Source: Phaeosaccion multiseriatum (taxonomy: Eukaryota > Ochrophyta, other classes). From it: DNA of 64,000 nt. The DNA is taken from NCBI GenBank assembly GCA_965112735.1, contig OZ218961.1, positions 2,852,001 to 2,916,000 on the forward strand, in the 5' to 3' direction. The position numbers and the translations under genes are program-made. Positions 10,829-22,787 of this stretch are shown in pieces; the stretch's first letter is position 1, and each line of letters begins with the position of its first letter. The notes below the pieces were generated by a model. The model was not told the DNA's origin. It ran no database searches and was given only the letters and a program-made list of their open reading frames with translations.

Positions 10829-13800
10829 TTCCCTCCTCCCAGCTCGATCTAGCTCGTGCGGCCGTGGATATACCCGGACTACCAGGCGAGTGCGAAGTGC
10901 TGCTAGTCATGACCCCCAGGCGGGCACTGCTGCTCTACTTCGGGGGGGTCTTGCTGGACGGCGGCGCTCGACTCCGAGCAGGGGCGGCACACGTGTGTAC
11001 CATTGACTTCGCACATGTATCGGAAGATGTGGTGGCCTTCGTGGCAGGAAGAGGGGGGAGGAGGAGGTGGAGGAGGAGGAGGTGGAGGAGGAGGAGGAGG
11101 AGGAGAAGGAGGGGGAGGAAGAGGAGGAGGAGGAGGAGGAGGAGGAGGAGGAGGAGGAGGAGGAGGTGGTGCTGGTGGAGGAGAAGGAGGAGGAGATCGA
11201 GGACCCCTTGCTGCTGCTGCTACTGCTGATTCTGTTGCTGTAGACACTGCGAGGGATGGGCGTCGGCGTGGCAGCGATGGGCAGACCACCGTCGACCACC
11301 ATGGGACACCGACTCGGAATCCTCTCCCCCTGCAGTATGGAGCCTGTCTGTGGGGAGAGATGTACACGCCCATGTCGACGGGGGGAGCAGCAGCGGGACG
11401 CGGACCAGGGGCATGGGCAGGGGAGAGCCGAGAGAGAGTCGACCGAATGGCCACCAAAGTAAGAGTACATAAACGTGACAGTGGATGGCAGTGGATGGAG
11501 GTCTTGAACCTATGTATTGATCGTCTTTGTGATCCTGGCCTCCGTTCCTTCTCGTCCCCTTCCCTTCCCTTCCCTTTCCTTATCTGCTCACTACGGTGTC
11601 GCCTCTCATTTCTCACTGTAACGGTGCACTCACAGGCCCTTGTGGCCCAGCCTGGAGGCAAGCTTTGGTGTGTGACTCTCAAGGATGGAGAGCTTTCCTC
11701 CACTCAGAGACCCCTGCCAGTCCCGGGGGTGGAGGATGGAGCCCTAGGGGGAGGAGAAGGGGGAGAAAGGAAGGAGCTGGGTCTGCTCATGCAGGTGCGT
11801 GCGTGTGTGAGTGCGTGAGCGAGTGCGTGCGTGAGTGCGTGAGTGAGTGCGTGAGTTCGCCATATGATAGGCAAGAGCAAGGTCGGACGTAGCCCCCTCC
11901 ATCCTAGCGCCATCTGCCTCCCTCCACTCCTTTCTCTGTCGTTCCAGTAGAGGAGACGACAGAGGGGCAAACCTCACACACTCACTCACGCATGCACTCC
12001 TCCACGCTCTCTCTCTCTGTCTCTCTCTTCCCCCCCCCTCTCTCCCCCTCTCTGTCACCCTCTCCTCTTTCCCCCCTACCCTCCCCTCTCCCCTCCCTCT
12101 CTCTCTCTCTCCGATGGTGTATCGCTTGCGCCCTCTCCCTCTCCAACAGGTCTATGTGGGGGGCCGCTCCTTGCTCCTGAGCTGGCTGAGCGGTGACATG
12201 CGACTCATCGACCCTTCCACCAACGCTATTCTGAGCTTTCACTCCGCCAGTGAGCTCGAAGGCGTAGTGCACTCAGTGTCACCTACTGTGGTGGTAGGGG
12301 AGAATTACCGACCACAGCCACCGCAGTTAGTCATACCGCAGCGGCAGCAGCAGCAGCAGCAGGGGGAGGAGGAGGAGGAGGAGGAGGAGGAGGAGGAGGG
12401 TAGAGGAGGGGAGGGAGATGTTTATGAGCAGCAGAGCGCGTTGGAGGCAGTTTTTGTGCTCCATTCCTGCCTGGTTAGTCGGCTGCTGCTCGATCAAGAC
12501 CAAAGGGACCTTCGTGTGGTTGGGGTGGGGGAGGGGGAGGCAACCCAACAACAGACGCACATCATGTTGAGCAATTCGTTCGAGCGCTCGAGTAGGGGAG
12601 CCTTGGAGGTGAGTTTAGTTTCAGTTTGTTAGATCTTACCAACTTCAGTAGGCCAAAAATCGTAGGAGATGAGAGGTGTTCACATACAATCTTGCTGCGT
12701 ACCTTCCCCTTGAGGGAGTGGAGGGGGTACGGCGTCGAAACCTCTGGTAGAAGGTGCCTGCTTGCTATTTACGCATGTTGCTGCTCTGTGTATGCCTTGC
12801 TTGGGCGCTGCCCCTCCCTCCCTCCCTCCCCCTCTGTATCACCAACTCCCTCAGGATGCGATGAGTGCGCTGGCGGAGCCGACTCCCCTCCGGCAAGGCA
12901 GGGGAGAGTCATTCGCTAGCGAAAAGGAGGAGGAGGAGCAGGAGGAGGAGGAGGAGGAGGAGGAGGAGGAGGCCGAGGAGGAGGGAAGTGCCTCTTCGGA
13001 AGGGCGGGTTGACTCTGAGGAGGAGCTGGAGACAAGTCTCAAGGAGGCAGACGAGCTCTTGGCACAGGTACGATCGATTACCACACCCCATCCACTGCCA
13101 TCCACCGATTACCACGCCCCACCCACTGCCATCCATCGATTACCACGTCCCATCCATCTACTGCCATCCATTGATTGCGACAGCCCATCCGCTGCCATCC
13201 ATCGATTACGACACCCCATCCACTGCCATCCATCGACTACTGCACCCCATCCACTGCCATCCATCGACTACCACACACACTACCCGTCCTTGTTGCGCAT
13301 CCGATGCTCTTGTTGTCTTTTGTGCTTCATTTCGGTGCTCGTTTCTTTGGAAATTGTTAAATTGGTCTCCTCCTCCTCCTCCCCCTCCTCCCCTCTCTCC
13401 TCCTCCTCCTACTACTACTACTACTCCTTGAACCAGAGCTTCGGCTTCATTGGCAATCATGGCCCACGCAGGTCTCGGTCTCTGTCTCTAAAGGACGACG
13501 CAGCTCCCCCGTCTCCGGATGCCGCTTCTGCGCCCCTTCCTCCCTTCGCTGGGGCATTCCCATTTTCCGACGACAATGCCAATGACAGCGCCCCCCTCAT
13601 AGTGGGAAGGAGTCGCAGCAGTGAGGAGGAGCGTGTGGTGGTTGGAGGCAGGGCAGCAGAAGACTTGCCCTTGCTTCGTGCATGGAGTAGAGAGAGCGGA
13701 AGCATCTCACCCGTAGCAGGGGGGCTCCTCCCGAGTCTCTCTCCAGCAGTTGGTGATACAGCAGCAGCAGCAGCAGCAGCAGGCCCGAACTGGGGGAGGA

Positions 13801-15161
13801 GGGATGGGAGTAACGTGGGGGGGCGCTCGTTGGAGGAGAGGAGCAGGAGCAGGAGCAGGAGCAGGAGTATTGACAGCGGTAGCAGCAGCTCGGGAGACAG
13901 TAGTAGCAGCAGGAGCAGCAGCAGCAGCCCCAGCAACAATCCGAGCAGCACCAGCACCAGCAGCGGTAGCAGTGGCACGATAGCCGCTGCTTTGGTATTT
14001 CCCGAAGCTCGGTGTGTGGAGGGTGTTGGCGCGGAGCAAGAAGAAGAGGAGGAGGGGGAGGGGGAGGAGGAGGAGGAGGAGGAGAAGGCGGGTTCGTCCC
14101 GCCCACCGCCGACACTCGCACGCAGCTCAAACGCGCAAAGTGTACAGCGAAAGCACGCACATCGGTGGAAACGAGACGCCGGTCGGCTAAGGCGTCTCAG
14201 CAGCGCTGACGTCCATGCTGGTGGCTCTTCCAATGCCGCTGGATCATCCGCTGCTGTACCACCAACTGCTGCAGCTGGTGCTTGTGCCATGTCAGCTCTT
14301 CCCACTCATGGAGGAGGATTCGCGGATCTCCCGGCCTCTCCCCTCGACGACGCTTCGCCACTGCTCCCCTCTTCACAGTACCTTGTATGCCTCAGCGTGT
14401 CGCCGGAAGGGCAGTCGCTGGGGCTGGGACTTGCCATCGAGGGCACCAAGGTGGTGGTGACGGGCTTTGTCAATGGCGCAGATGGAGCCAAGGGACCGGC
14501 GGAGCTCTGTGGGAGGATTTCGATAGGCGACACACTCGTGGCGGTGAATGGGTGAGTGAGTGCAAAGAATTTTATTCGGGTTGGGGTTGGGTGGGTTTGT
14601 GTGAGAAACGTACATATATAACAGTATTGTAGTATACGCTTGTACATTGGAAGAACACCAACAGACGAAACCAAGAGGCAGAGGGAGTTGTTCTCTCTCT
14701 TGCCGTGTATGTGAGAGAGAGGGCGGACTGACTGGCTTGACTCCATCCCCCTCCCCCCACCCAGCCCCGACCCCCCTGCTGGCCTCTCTGCTTGCTCGCT
14801 CCAACACCGAAACACTGACTGAAACATCTATGTGTTTTCTTCTCTGCTCTTCCCTCCCCCCCTCCCTCCCTTCCTCCCTCTCTCTCTCCTTCCCTCCCTT
14901 CCTCCCTCCCTCCCTCCCTCCCTCCCTCCCTCCTTCCTGAGTACAGGAAAGACTTGACACTAATGACCTTCTCGGGTATCGTCCGTGAGTTACGATCCCT
15001 CCTACGCATCCCCAACGGGGCAACCCTCAACACGCTTTTGCAGTTCCAGGCCTCAGCCAAGGAGGGGCCCGTCTCCGAGAGAGGCAGCAGCGGCGACCTG
15101 GGGGTTGGCGGGGTCAGCGGGAGTGCTCCCGTCGTACTCACAGAGGTGCGCAATGCAATAC

Positions 15162-15222
<61 letters not shown>

Positions 15223-15319
15223 GGTTGTCTTTGTTGTGTTGTGGTCTAGTTGTAACGGTTGATGGTGGTGGTGGTGGTGGTGATGGTGTTGACGAAGACG
15301 ACGACGAGCGTGATGATGG

Positions 15320-15366
<47 letters not shown>

Positions 15367-18300
15367 GTGATGGTGATGATGACGTGTGCAATGTTTTTAT
15401 GCTGTCTTGTTGACGCTCTTCGCCCCCCCCCCTTCTTCCTTCCCCCTTCACCCTCTTCATCGTCAGCAACGCTCCTCCTCCTCCGCCATGAAGCGGGTCA
15501 ACAGCAGCACCAGCATCAGCATGAGCGGGAATCCGAAACTGAATCTGAATCAAAGTCAGGGTGACATTCTTCGCACAGGGGTCAATGACATTCGCCAGAG
15601 GCTTCGTGGCGACGTGCAAGAGCTGCAGGCCCTAGCCAGAGCAACACTCGTGAGTTTGAGTGTCAGTTTATACAGTCGTGTTTCCTCCCTCCCTCCTCCC
15701 TGTTGTTTTTGTCCTCCCTGTTGTTCTCTGGTCCTGTATTGACCCCTTTTTTGTAACTGTAACTTTCTTTTACAGTGACCGACCGACAATTTCTCTTTTC
15801 ATCTTCCCGCTTTGTTCGTGTGTCTTCATTTTTCCATTTTTCGCCTTTTACCTCCTTTCTTTTTGATAACCCTCTTCCCCCTCCTCCTCCTCCTCCTCTC
15901 TCTCTCTCCCTCCCTCCCTCCCTCCCTCCCTCCCTCCCTCCCTCCCTCTTCCTCTCCCTCTCTTGCCCAGGGGGACAGCACATCAGAGTGGCCCATAGGA
16001 CTGCAGAGGGCAGCGCGGGTGGGCGGATGGGAGGGCTTTCAGGCAAGGAGGAGAAGAAGGAGGATGAAGAGGGCACAGAAAGGCAGAAGAGAAGCGACGA
16101 GTTCAAGGATACCCCCCGTAACGGCCGCTGCGGTTAGGGACCAAGTGCTCACCACAGACGCAACTCTCTCCCTCCACAGGACGAAATTGGACCGTCTAAA
16201 GACACAGGAGGGAGTGGGCGGAGAGGAGGAAGAGGACGAGGGTGGGACGCGGGACGGACCAAGGCTATGAAGGGCCAACTGATGTGGGGAGAGAGCTCCT
16301 CGGACAGCCCTGGGGAAGGGAGAAGCAACATGAGGCTGGATATGACAGGAGAGGAGGCCGCAGAGCAGCTCGCGCTCATTGCAGGTGTGTGTGTGTGTGT
16401 GTGGGGGGGGGGGGGATATTTGTGTTTCTGTGAGTATGTGTGTGAGAGCGTGTGTGTGTGGGTGTGTGGGTGTGCGTGAGTGTGCCACGGCCCAGCAGGG
16501 GGGGACATCACTCACTCCTCTGGAACATCGCTCGCTCCTCCGATCGATCTGTCGCCATCTTTTACATTGATCTCGCCACCCACCCACCCACCCACCTACA
16601 CACACACACACCAACATACACACCCACCCACACACACACACACACCTACACACACACACTAACACCCACACACACCCACACACCCACACACCCACACACA
16701 CACACACACACCCACACACACCCACACACCCACCTACCCACCCACACACACACACCCACACACACCCACACACCCACACACCCACACATACACACACACA
16801 CCCACACACACACACACACACTACACACACACACCCACACACCCACACACACACCTACCCACCCACCCACCCACCCACACCCACACCCACACACACCAGG
16901 AGATGTGCGTGTGCTGTACTGGATCAAGCGTGCCTCCGAGCCGTCGAGGTTCTACGAGGGAAGGGCCGGGACAAGCTTGCTTCTCCACTCCGCCAAGCCA
17001 CCCAAACCTCTCCATCCCACACACGCCTCCTTTTCGCGTGACGGGAGCAGCAGCCGTGACCGCAGGAGCAGGAGCAGGAGAAGGAGGAGCAGGAGTAGGA
17101 ATAGGAATAGGAATAGGAGCAGGAGCAGCGAGGGCAGATGTTCCAGGCGAAGGAGATATGATGGGGAGGTGAAGGAGGATAAAGAGGGGGAGGAGGAGGG
17201 ACAGGGGCAAGAGGAAGAGGAGGAAGAGGGGGAGGGAAGTACACGTGTTTGGGGTGGGGGTCGTCGCCCCTCGCTGGCTGCGGTTAGCGCTCTGGTGGAG
17301 AAGGAGCTCGGACGGGGGCTGAACAAGAAGGAGAAGACCACCACAGAAGGAGGGGGGGGGGGAGGCAGGAGAAGGACGAAGAGGAGGAAAGGGGGCAGCG
17401 CGGCAGCAGCAGCAGCAGCAAAGATGGAGGAGGGCGGAGCGGCGGTCAGCAGGAGCAGTGGCGGTGGTCGAGCAGCCATGGTGACGAAGGAGAAGAAGAG
17501 GAAGAAGAGGAACAGAGAGTGGCGCAATGCTGATGCTGTCATCCCGCGGGCGGAGGTGGTGCTAGAGGCGATGGTAGCGACGGCTCTAAGGCAAGAGGCG
17601 GCGGTGGCAGCAGCTGCCGTGGGGGATCATCCACAGCAGCAGCAGTTGGTGATACAGCAGCAGAAGCAGCACATGGAGATCGGTGCTGAGGGAGGAGGGC
17701 GCACGAGGGATGGCAGTGGTGATGATGAAGATGATGGTGATGATGATGACCATGTCCTGTATGATCTTGACTCGGCTGTTGCAGAGGTGCTCAGGGTCGC
17801 GAGTGGACAGGTGAGACAGCGGGCGGGAGAGTGATGATGTATGAGAGAGAGGGGCAGAGAGTGGTAGTGGAAGAGAGAGGGAGGCGGAGGGACAGAGGGA
17901 GACAGAAAGGGCAAAAGACTTCTTTCCTGTTGGAAATTGCCTCAACGCAGCGCCATGTCATTGTAATCCCCACTCCTCTCCTCTCTCCTCTCCTCCTCTT
18001 CTTGTCTCTTTTGTTGGGTCCTCCCCCCCCCCCCCCAAGTTGAGGTACTTTGAGACGAAAAGCACGAGGACCCTTCCTGCAGGGGGCTCTGGACCGTTTG
18101 GGCTTGGGCCAGAGTTAAGTCGGGCAGCTGCCGCTCCAAGCCCGTCCTGGCCGCCGCTGCACCTGACACTAAGTATCGCCACGGCTCTGGCTCTGGGCAA
18201 TGATTCGGTGTTGACAGCACAGGTGAGGAGGGGGAAAGAAAGGGTCGGGTGGTTGGGTTGGTGAGTTGGTGAGTTGATAGGTTGGTTGGTTGGTTGGTTG

Positions 18301-20588
18301 GTTGGTTGGTTGGTTGGTTGGTGAGTTGGTTAGTTCTTTGGTTGGTTGGTTGGTTGGTTGTTTGTTGGTTGGCTGGTTGGTTAGTTGGTTGGTTGGTTGG
18401 TTAGTTGGTTAGCAGGTTGGTTAGTAGGTTGTTGGTTGGTTGGGTGGGTGGGTGGGTGGTTAGTTGGTCGATTGGTTAGTTGGTTGGTTAGTTGGTTGGT
18501 CATCTGGTTGGTTGGTTGGTTGGTTGGTTAGCTAGAGCTCGGGGAATATACCACCCAACGCACAGATACACAGATCCTCTCTGCCTGTATCTGAGCTTAC
18601 CTCCAGCCCCTCCCTGGCTCCATTCCTCCCCCCCCTCTCTCTCTCTCTTCCTCTCTCTCTCCTTCCTCGTCTCTGTTTGAGATGATCACAGATGGACCAC
18701 GTGCTGCGTGTGTGGAGTCGTCTGTTCACCCCCCTCCCCCCTCCTCAGCGCGCTGTGGTGTGGGCACCGGCGGCAGCCACCGAAGCGGCAGACGGAGGAG
18801 AGGAGGCGCTTCGCAGCAAGCACCACAGACAGCTCACGTGCCAATTGGCTACGCGTTTCATGCAGGTGAGAGCTTCCCTCTGCTGCCATCTGATGCCATC
18901 TACCGCCATCGGTATTACCCACAGAGGAGAGGTTGGCTGGCCCTCATTCCTGAAACTCTGCAGCCGTCCAAACTCTCAAGGAGCAGCTACCCTACCCCAC
19001 CCCACCCTACCCTACCCCACCCTACCCTACCCTACCCTACCCTACCCTACCCCACCCCACCCTACCCTACTCTGCACTACCCTGCACTACCCTCCCCTGT
19101 CCTTCCACAGCCTACCCTACCCTACCCTCGCCCACCTCACCCTCACCCATGGAAGATACAGGCAGAGAAAGAGAGAGAAGAGGGGAGAGAGGCAGACCGA
19201 TGCCACCTTAAGAGTCTCTCACCCACCCCTTCTTTCTCATCCTCCACCACCACCTCCTCCTCCTCCTCCTCATCCTCCTCCTCCTCCTCCTCCTCCTCCT
19301 CCTCCTATCTTCCCTTCTCTTTCTCCCAACCCGTCCGTGGCCCTGTCCTGCGCTACACACTATGCATGACGCGTGTCCATGTGTTGTCTTGTCTTTATTC
19401 AGCTGCACCTCTGTGGGGCCCATCTGGTGCGACAAGGCAAGGTGGAGGGGTCCGTTCCCTCATTGCAAGCGGCGTGGGCCCCTCATCCAGGCCTTTCGTC
19501 CACCCTCCACATTGCTACTGGTAGCGACAAGGCGACAGGCGCGCAGGCAGGGGCGTCTCTCGCTGATCTTCCTCGGTGGTCTGAGGTGCGGTGGCGTGGG
19601 AGAAGAGGACATCGGCGGAGGCGGGGTGGGGTGGGGGAGGGGATGTATAGTTGTCTTTGTTCGCCGGTTGTGAGAGGAACAAAGAGTGGCACCTGGAGGT
19701 TTCTTGCTGCTACCACCATGTGCCCTTTTGTGTCTCTGCTGCTGCTGTACATCACCAACTGCTGCTGCTGCTCTGCTTGCGCGCTGTGTTGTTCATGTGT
19801 TTGCAGGAGGACGTTGGAAAGTACGTGAGAAAGTTTGGGGCGTACTTAAGCTTGGACCATGCAGCTGCAGCGGTGAGTTGTGTGTGTGCAGAGAGCGAGA
19901 GAGAGAGAGAGGGAGGGAGGGAGGGAGGGAGGGAGGGAGAATCAATGATCTGTAACCGTAACTTCTGCCCCGCTCCATCGTACCAAGAGGAAGCCTCATC
20001 ACCCCCTTCCCTCTCCCCCCCCCTTATCCCCTCCGTCCGCCTCTGGTCTGTTCCATCCACTCCACTCCACTCCACTCCACTTCGCTCCACTCCACTCCCC
20101 CCTCCTGCGCTCCGACTCTGCCGCCTCAAAGCTTTGCACAGCGGAGATGCGTAATGAGCTTGCCTCCCTCCTCCTCTTGGCCGCCTTTTCCCCGGCTTTC
20201 GTGCAGCGGCAGCAGCAGCTGGAGGGCTTGGTTGGAGCACCCCTGGGGTTTCCGAGGGCAGTCCGAGCCGCCTCCGGAGAGAGCGTCCACGTGAGGGAGC
20301 TCCTCTCTCCAGCGCCGCAGGTGTGTGGGCATAAGAGTTGGGGGGCGGTGAGGAGAGATGAGAAATAGACTCGGTAGGGCTGCTTAGGCTTGGGCTTCTT
20401 CGTCCTCCTATACATGCCAACTCACTCCTCTCCCGCTTGGACACTTTTCGCCCTCCACCCTTCACCCCTTGGCTCGATCCGTGTTTGTTGTTCACTCCCC
20501 TGAGTCTCACCTTTCTTTCACCTCCCTCTCTCTCTCCCTCTCCGCCTGTCTTGTACCTCAGGAGGGACAGGAGGTAAAAGGGCGCGAG

Positions 20589-20622
<34 letters not shown>

Positions 20623-22084
20623 GTCCTGCCTCTGAGGAGCGCTCTACCCTGTGTCTCCTCTTGTCCCGAATGCCCTTGATTTGGGAGTGGGACGCCGCCG
20701 AAGCCGCTCAACTCTGCAGCTTGCACTTCCCTAATGTTCGGCCTTGGTGTGTGTGGGAAGTGCTGTACGGGGAGCCGGGATGGTGCGGCAGGGGCGGCGG
20801 TGGTGGGGGGGGGGATGGCAGCCAGAGCAGCAGCAGGAGGAGCAGGAGCAGGAGCAGGAGCAGCAGCACGGGGCGGAGCGGGGGACAGGGTCAGGGTATG
20901 GGTCAGGGTCAGAGTCAGGGTCAGCCGGCAATGAGTGAAAGGAGCAAGTTGGAGAAAGACGTATGCTTCCACTTGTATCTGTGGACGGTACTGCAGGACC
21001 ACGCGACGGTCGCTGGGGCCGACCAGCGCCTTGTCCAACGGTGCGCAGAACTGTCCATTAAGCTCGGAGCTCTGTTTAGACGAGTCGAAGTGGGTGAAAT
21101 TACGCTGGCTGCTCTCCACGGTGAAGGAGGTGAAGGAGGTGAAGGAGATGGGGCTGCAGCGCTATCACCTGATGTGAGGAGTGCCGTGCACAAGCTGCTA
21201 CCCTGGCATGACTACGGGCTGTGCAGCAAGGTGCTCGGTGCTGCCACTGCCACCGCCACTTCTGCTGCTACTGGTGATGTTGGTGAGATGGGGGCTTCAA
21301 CAGTTGGTGACGACGACCTTGTGTCCAAGCGATACTTGAGCTGCGTAGCAGAGCTGATCCGGCACCGCCGAGCACCGGGGTGGGACCGCTCCCTCCGGCA
21401 AGAGAGCCTTCCCCTGGGGTGGATGTTGGTCACTAGCAGAGGAGGGAGTATGCTCAGCCGATCGCAACAAGGGAAGGAGGGTGAGGAGGAGGGGGCACAA
21501 GAAGAAGATGATGATGATGATGGCTTTGCAGAGGCAGCTCTCTTAGTTGGCGCAGCCTTCGTGGACAGCTGGGTGGATGGCAGTGGAAGGAGTCTCAGCC
21601 GGGCTGCCCCGAAGGAGGCAGAGGTAGAAGCTGTTAGAGAGGCGCTGGAGGCTGCGGCGAAAGCGGCGTGGCGAAGGAGGGACGGCAAGTTACTGGCCAG
21701 AGCGTTGCAAGAGAGGCATGAGGCAGAGGCGGTGCTCAGCTCCTTAGCTACAGATGTGGTGGGGAAGGCAGACACGCAAGCCCTTGATGTGGTTGCTCAG
21801 CTGGTGCGAGATTTGATTGGTCGGCAGCAGCAGCAGCAGTTGGTGATACAGCAGCAGAAGCAGCAGCCGCAGAAGCGGGAGGAGGAGAGTGCATGGACAG
21901 GCGAAGAAATTGCCCACTGTGTGCTGTCAGGCTTAGGCCCTCAGCTCGCTCTCAAGCTCATCGACGTCGTGCCCGCCTTGGGAGAAGCGCTCGGAGACAG
22001 TGCCTCGAGCTTCTTTGGGCACGTGCTTTCGGCACAAAGGAGGGAGGCGAAGGAGAAGCAGATTGCGCACGCCGTCTTTAGCGC

Positions 22085-22118
<34 letters not shown>

Positions 22119-22595
22119 GCTGCTACTGCTGCTGCTGCGATATCACCAACTGCTACTGCTGCTGCGGCTCCTGCGGCTCCTGCTGCTCCTGCTGCTCCTG
22201 CTGCTGTGTCATCAAGTACTGCTCTGTCGAGGATGGGGTCCGTCGCCTCGGCAGGCTACGCTCCTCCTCCCGCATGGGCAAGTCATCATCATCATCCTCC
22301 TCCTCCTCCTCCGAGTGTCAGCCCCGCACCAGGAGCGCGATGCATGTACTGCGACATGTACTGCCATCCCCCTCGGTCGGCGGCGCCCACCTTCACCTAC
22401 CAAAGCCAAAGAAGCAGCCGGGCAGGGACAGGGGCGGGAGTAGATAATGATGATGATGATGATGATGCTGCTGCTGCTGCTGCTGTCGTGCACACCCTGC
22501 CTTGTGGTCATGTCTTTCACGCCGTGTGCGCAGAGAGCCTCAGCGCTCCACTCAGCGACTGTCTCGAATGCTCAGACCTCTTGGAGGGGTATTGA
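8927..22595 (+). CDS. HPS5-like (BLOC-2 type) giant protein with internal PDZ and C-terminal RING-like finger
   Basis: About 21 exons and roughly 2,400 residues. Clear exons: 8927-9330, 9611-9723, 9887-(about 10076 or 10186), 10559-10630, 10843-about 11458, 11636-11794, 12150-12608, 12855-13067, 13437-14551, 14947-15145, 15467-15649, 15971-16117, 16180-16384, 16900-17810, 18040-18222, 18692-18865, 19403-19585, 19807-19872, 20132-20320 and 20562-22595. The N-terminal propeller resembles HPS5: [37 protein letters not shown], and [23 protein letters not shown]5 is a BLOC-2 subunit acting in traffic to lysosome-related organelles. A canonical PDZ follows ([10 protein letters not shown] ... [12 protein letters not shown], exons ending 14551/15145). 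An RS-rich block lies near 17050-17150. The C-terminus has [13 protein letters not shown] and CLEC, a RING-H2-like pattern like those of CORVET/HOPS subunits. Poly-E, poly-Q and poly-A tracts interrupt it. The frame through the GGA tract at 11041-11243 is unresolved. Confidence 0.6.
9340..9463 (+). repeat. CT dinucleotide microsatellite in HPS5-like intron 1
   Basis: An almost pure CT run just after the donor of exon 1, followed by TTTC variants. It is intronic and leaves the splice sites intact. Confidence 0.85.
11041..11243 (+). repeat. GGA-rich tract where the HPS5-like reading frame changes
   Basis: A (GGA/GGT)n run followed by a CTGCTG run. Upstream coding is in frame 1 and downstream coding (before [10 protein letters not shown]) is in frame 2. 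Either a small intron (a possible acceptor TGTAG ends at 11243) or a repeat-length change lies here. Confidence 0.6.
13073..13280 (+). repeat. Minisatellite with ACTGCCATCC core in HPS5-like intron
   Basis: About seven imperfect copies of a roughly 30-bp unit (CGATTACCACACCCCATCC plus ACTGCCATCCAT) directly after the donor at 13068. Copies differ by point changes. Confidence 0.8.
15160..15380 (+). repeat. TTG and GAT trinucleotide arrays in HPS5-like intron
   Basis: A (GTT)n array (about 15162-15223) is followed by GGT and then by a (GAT)n array (about 15313-15367), all between a donor at 15146 and the exon starting at 15467. Confidence 0.85.
16560..16898 (+). repeat. CA/CCCA satellite in HPS5-like intron
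   Basis: About 340 bp of ACACACC and CACCCA variants ending right at the acceptor CCAG of the exon at 16900, so the tract supplies the pyrimidine-rich acceptor context. Confidence 0.85.
18262..18535 (+). repeat. GGTT tetranucleotide array in HPS5-like intron
   Basis: About 270 bp of GGTTGGTTGG with TTAG and TGAG interruptions, shortly after the donor at 18223. Confidence 0.85.
18982..19147 (+). repeat. ACCCT/CCCTA telomere-like pentamer array in HPS5-like intron
   Basis: Repeated CCCTA and CCCCA pentamers, with a shorter block at 8149-8176 in an eRF1 intron. They resemble but do not equal the CCCTAAA or CCCTAA telomere repeats. Confidence 0.75.
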
Positions 22596-22764
22596 GTGAG
22601 ACGAGAGCAGACGAGAGTGGAAGGGTGGGGGTGCCAGTACTGTGCAGCAAACAGCCCCCCCCCCCAAGTCTGAAATTAAGGTGGAAGCGAAGACGTTTTG
22701 TAGTGGGGTCGGAGGGAATTGGCACCAACAAGGGAAGGTGCACATTGTTTATATTGACGTTGTA

Positions 22765-22770
22765 AATAAA
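22765..22770 (+). terminator. Poly(A) signal AATAAA for the HPS5-like gene
   Basis: A canonical hexamer 170 nt after the stop at 22595, in the short convergent gap before the 3' end of the TTI2-like gene. Confidence 0.5.
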
Positions 22771-22787
22771 GTGCCTTCTGACCAATC

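Noticed and set aside
10903-11703. Long minus-strand frames opposite the HPS5-like GGA tract
   Set aside because: They are poly-Pro, poly-Ser shadows of GGA repeats, and the plus-strand exons have splice sites and HPS5-like motifs.
13457-14305. 282-codon minus-strand frame
   Set aside because: It is antisense to the PDZ-containing exon, composed of Leu, Ser and Pro runs with no domain.
16031-16179. GC-AG intron after CAG/GCAAGG in the HPS5-like gene
   Set aside because: A normal GT donor at 16118 keeps the phase (exon 15971-16117), so a GC donor is not needed.
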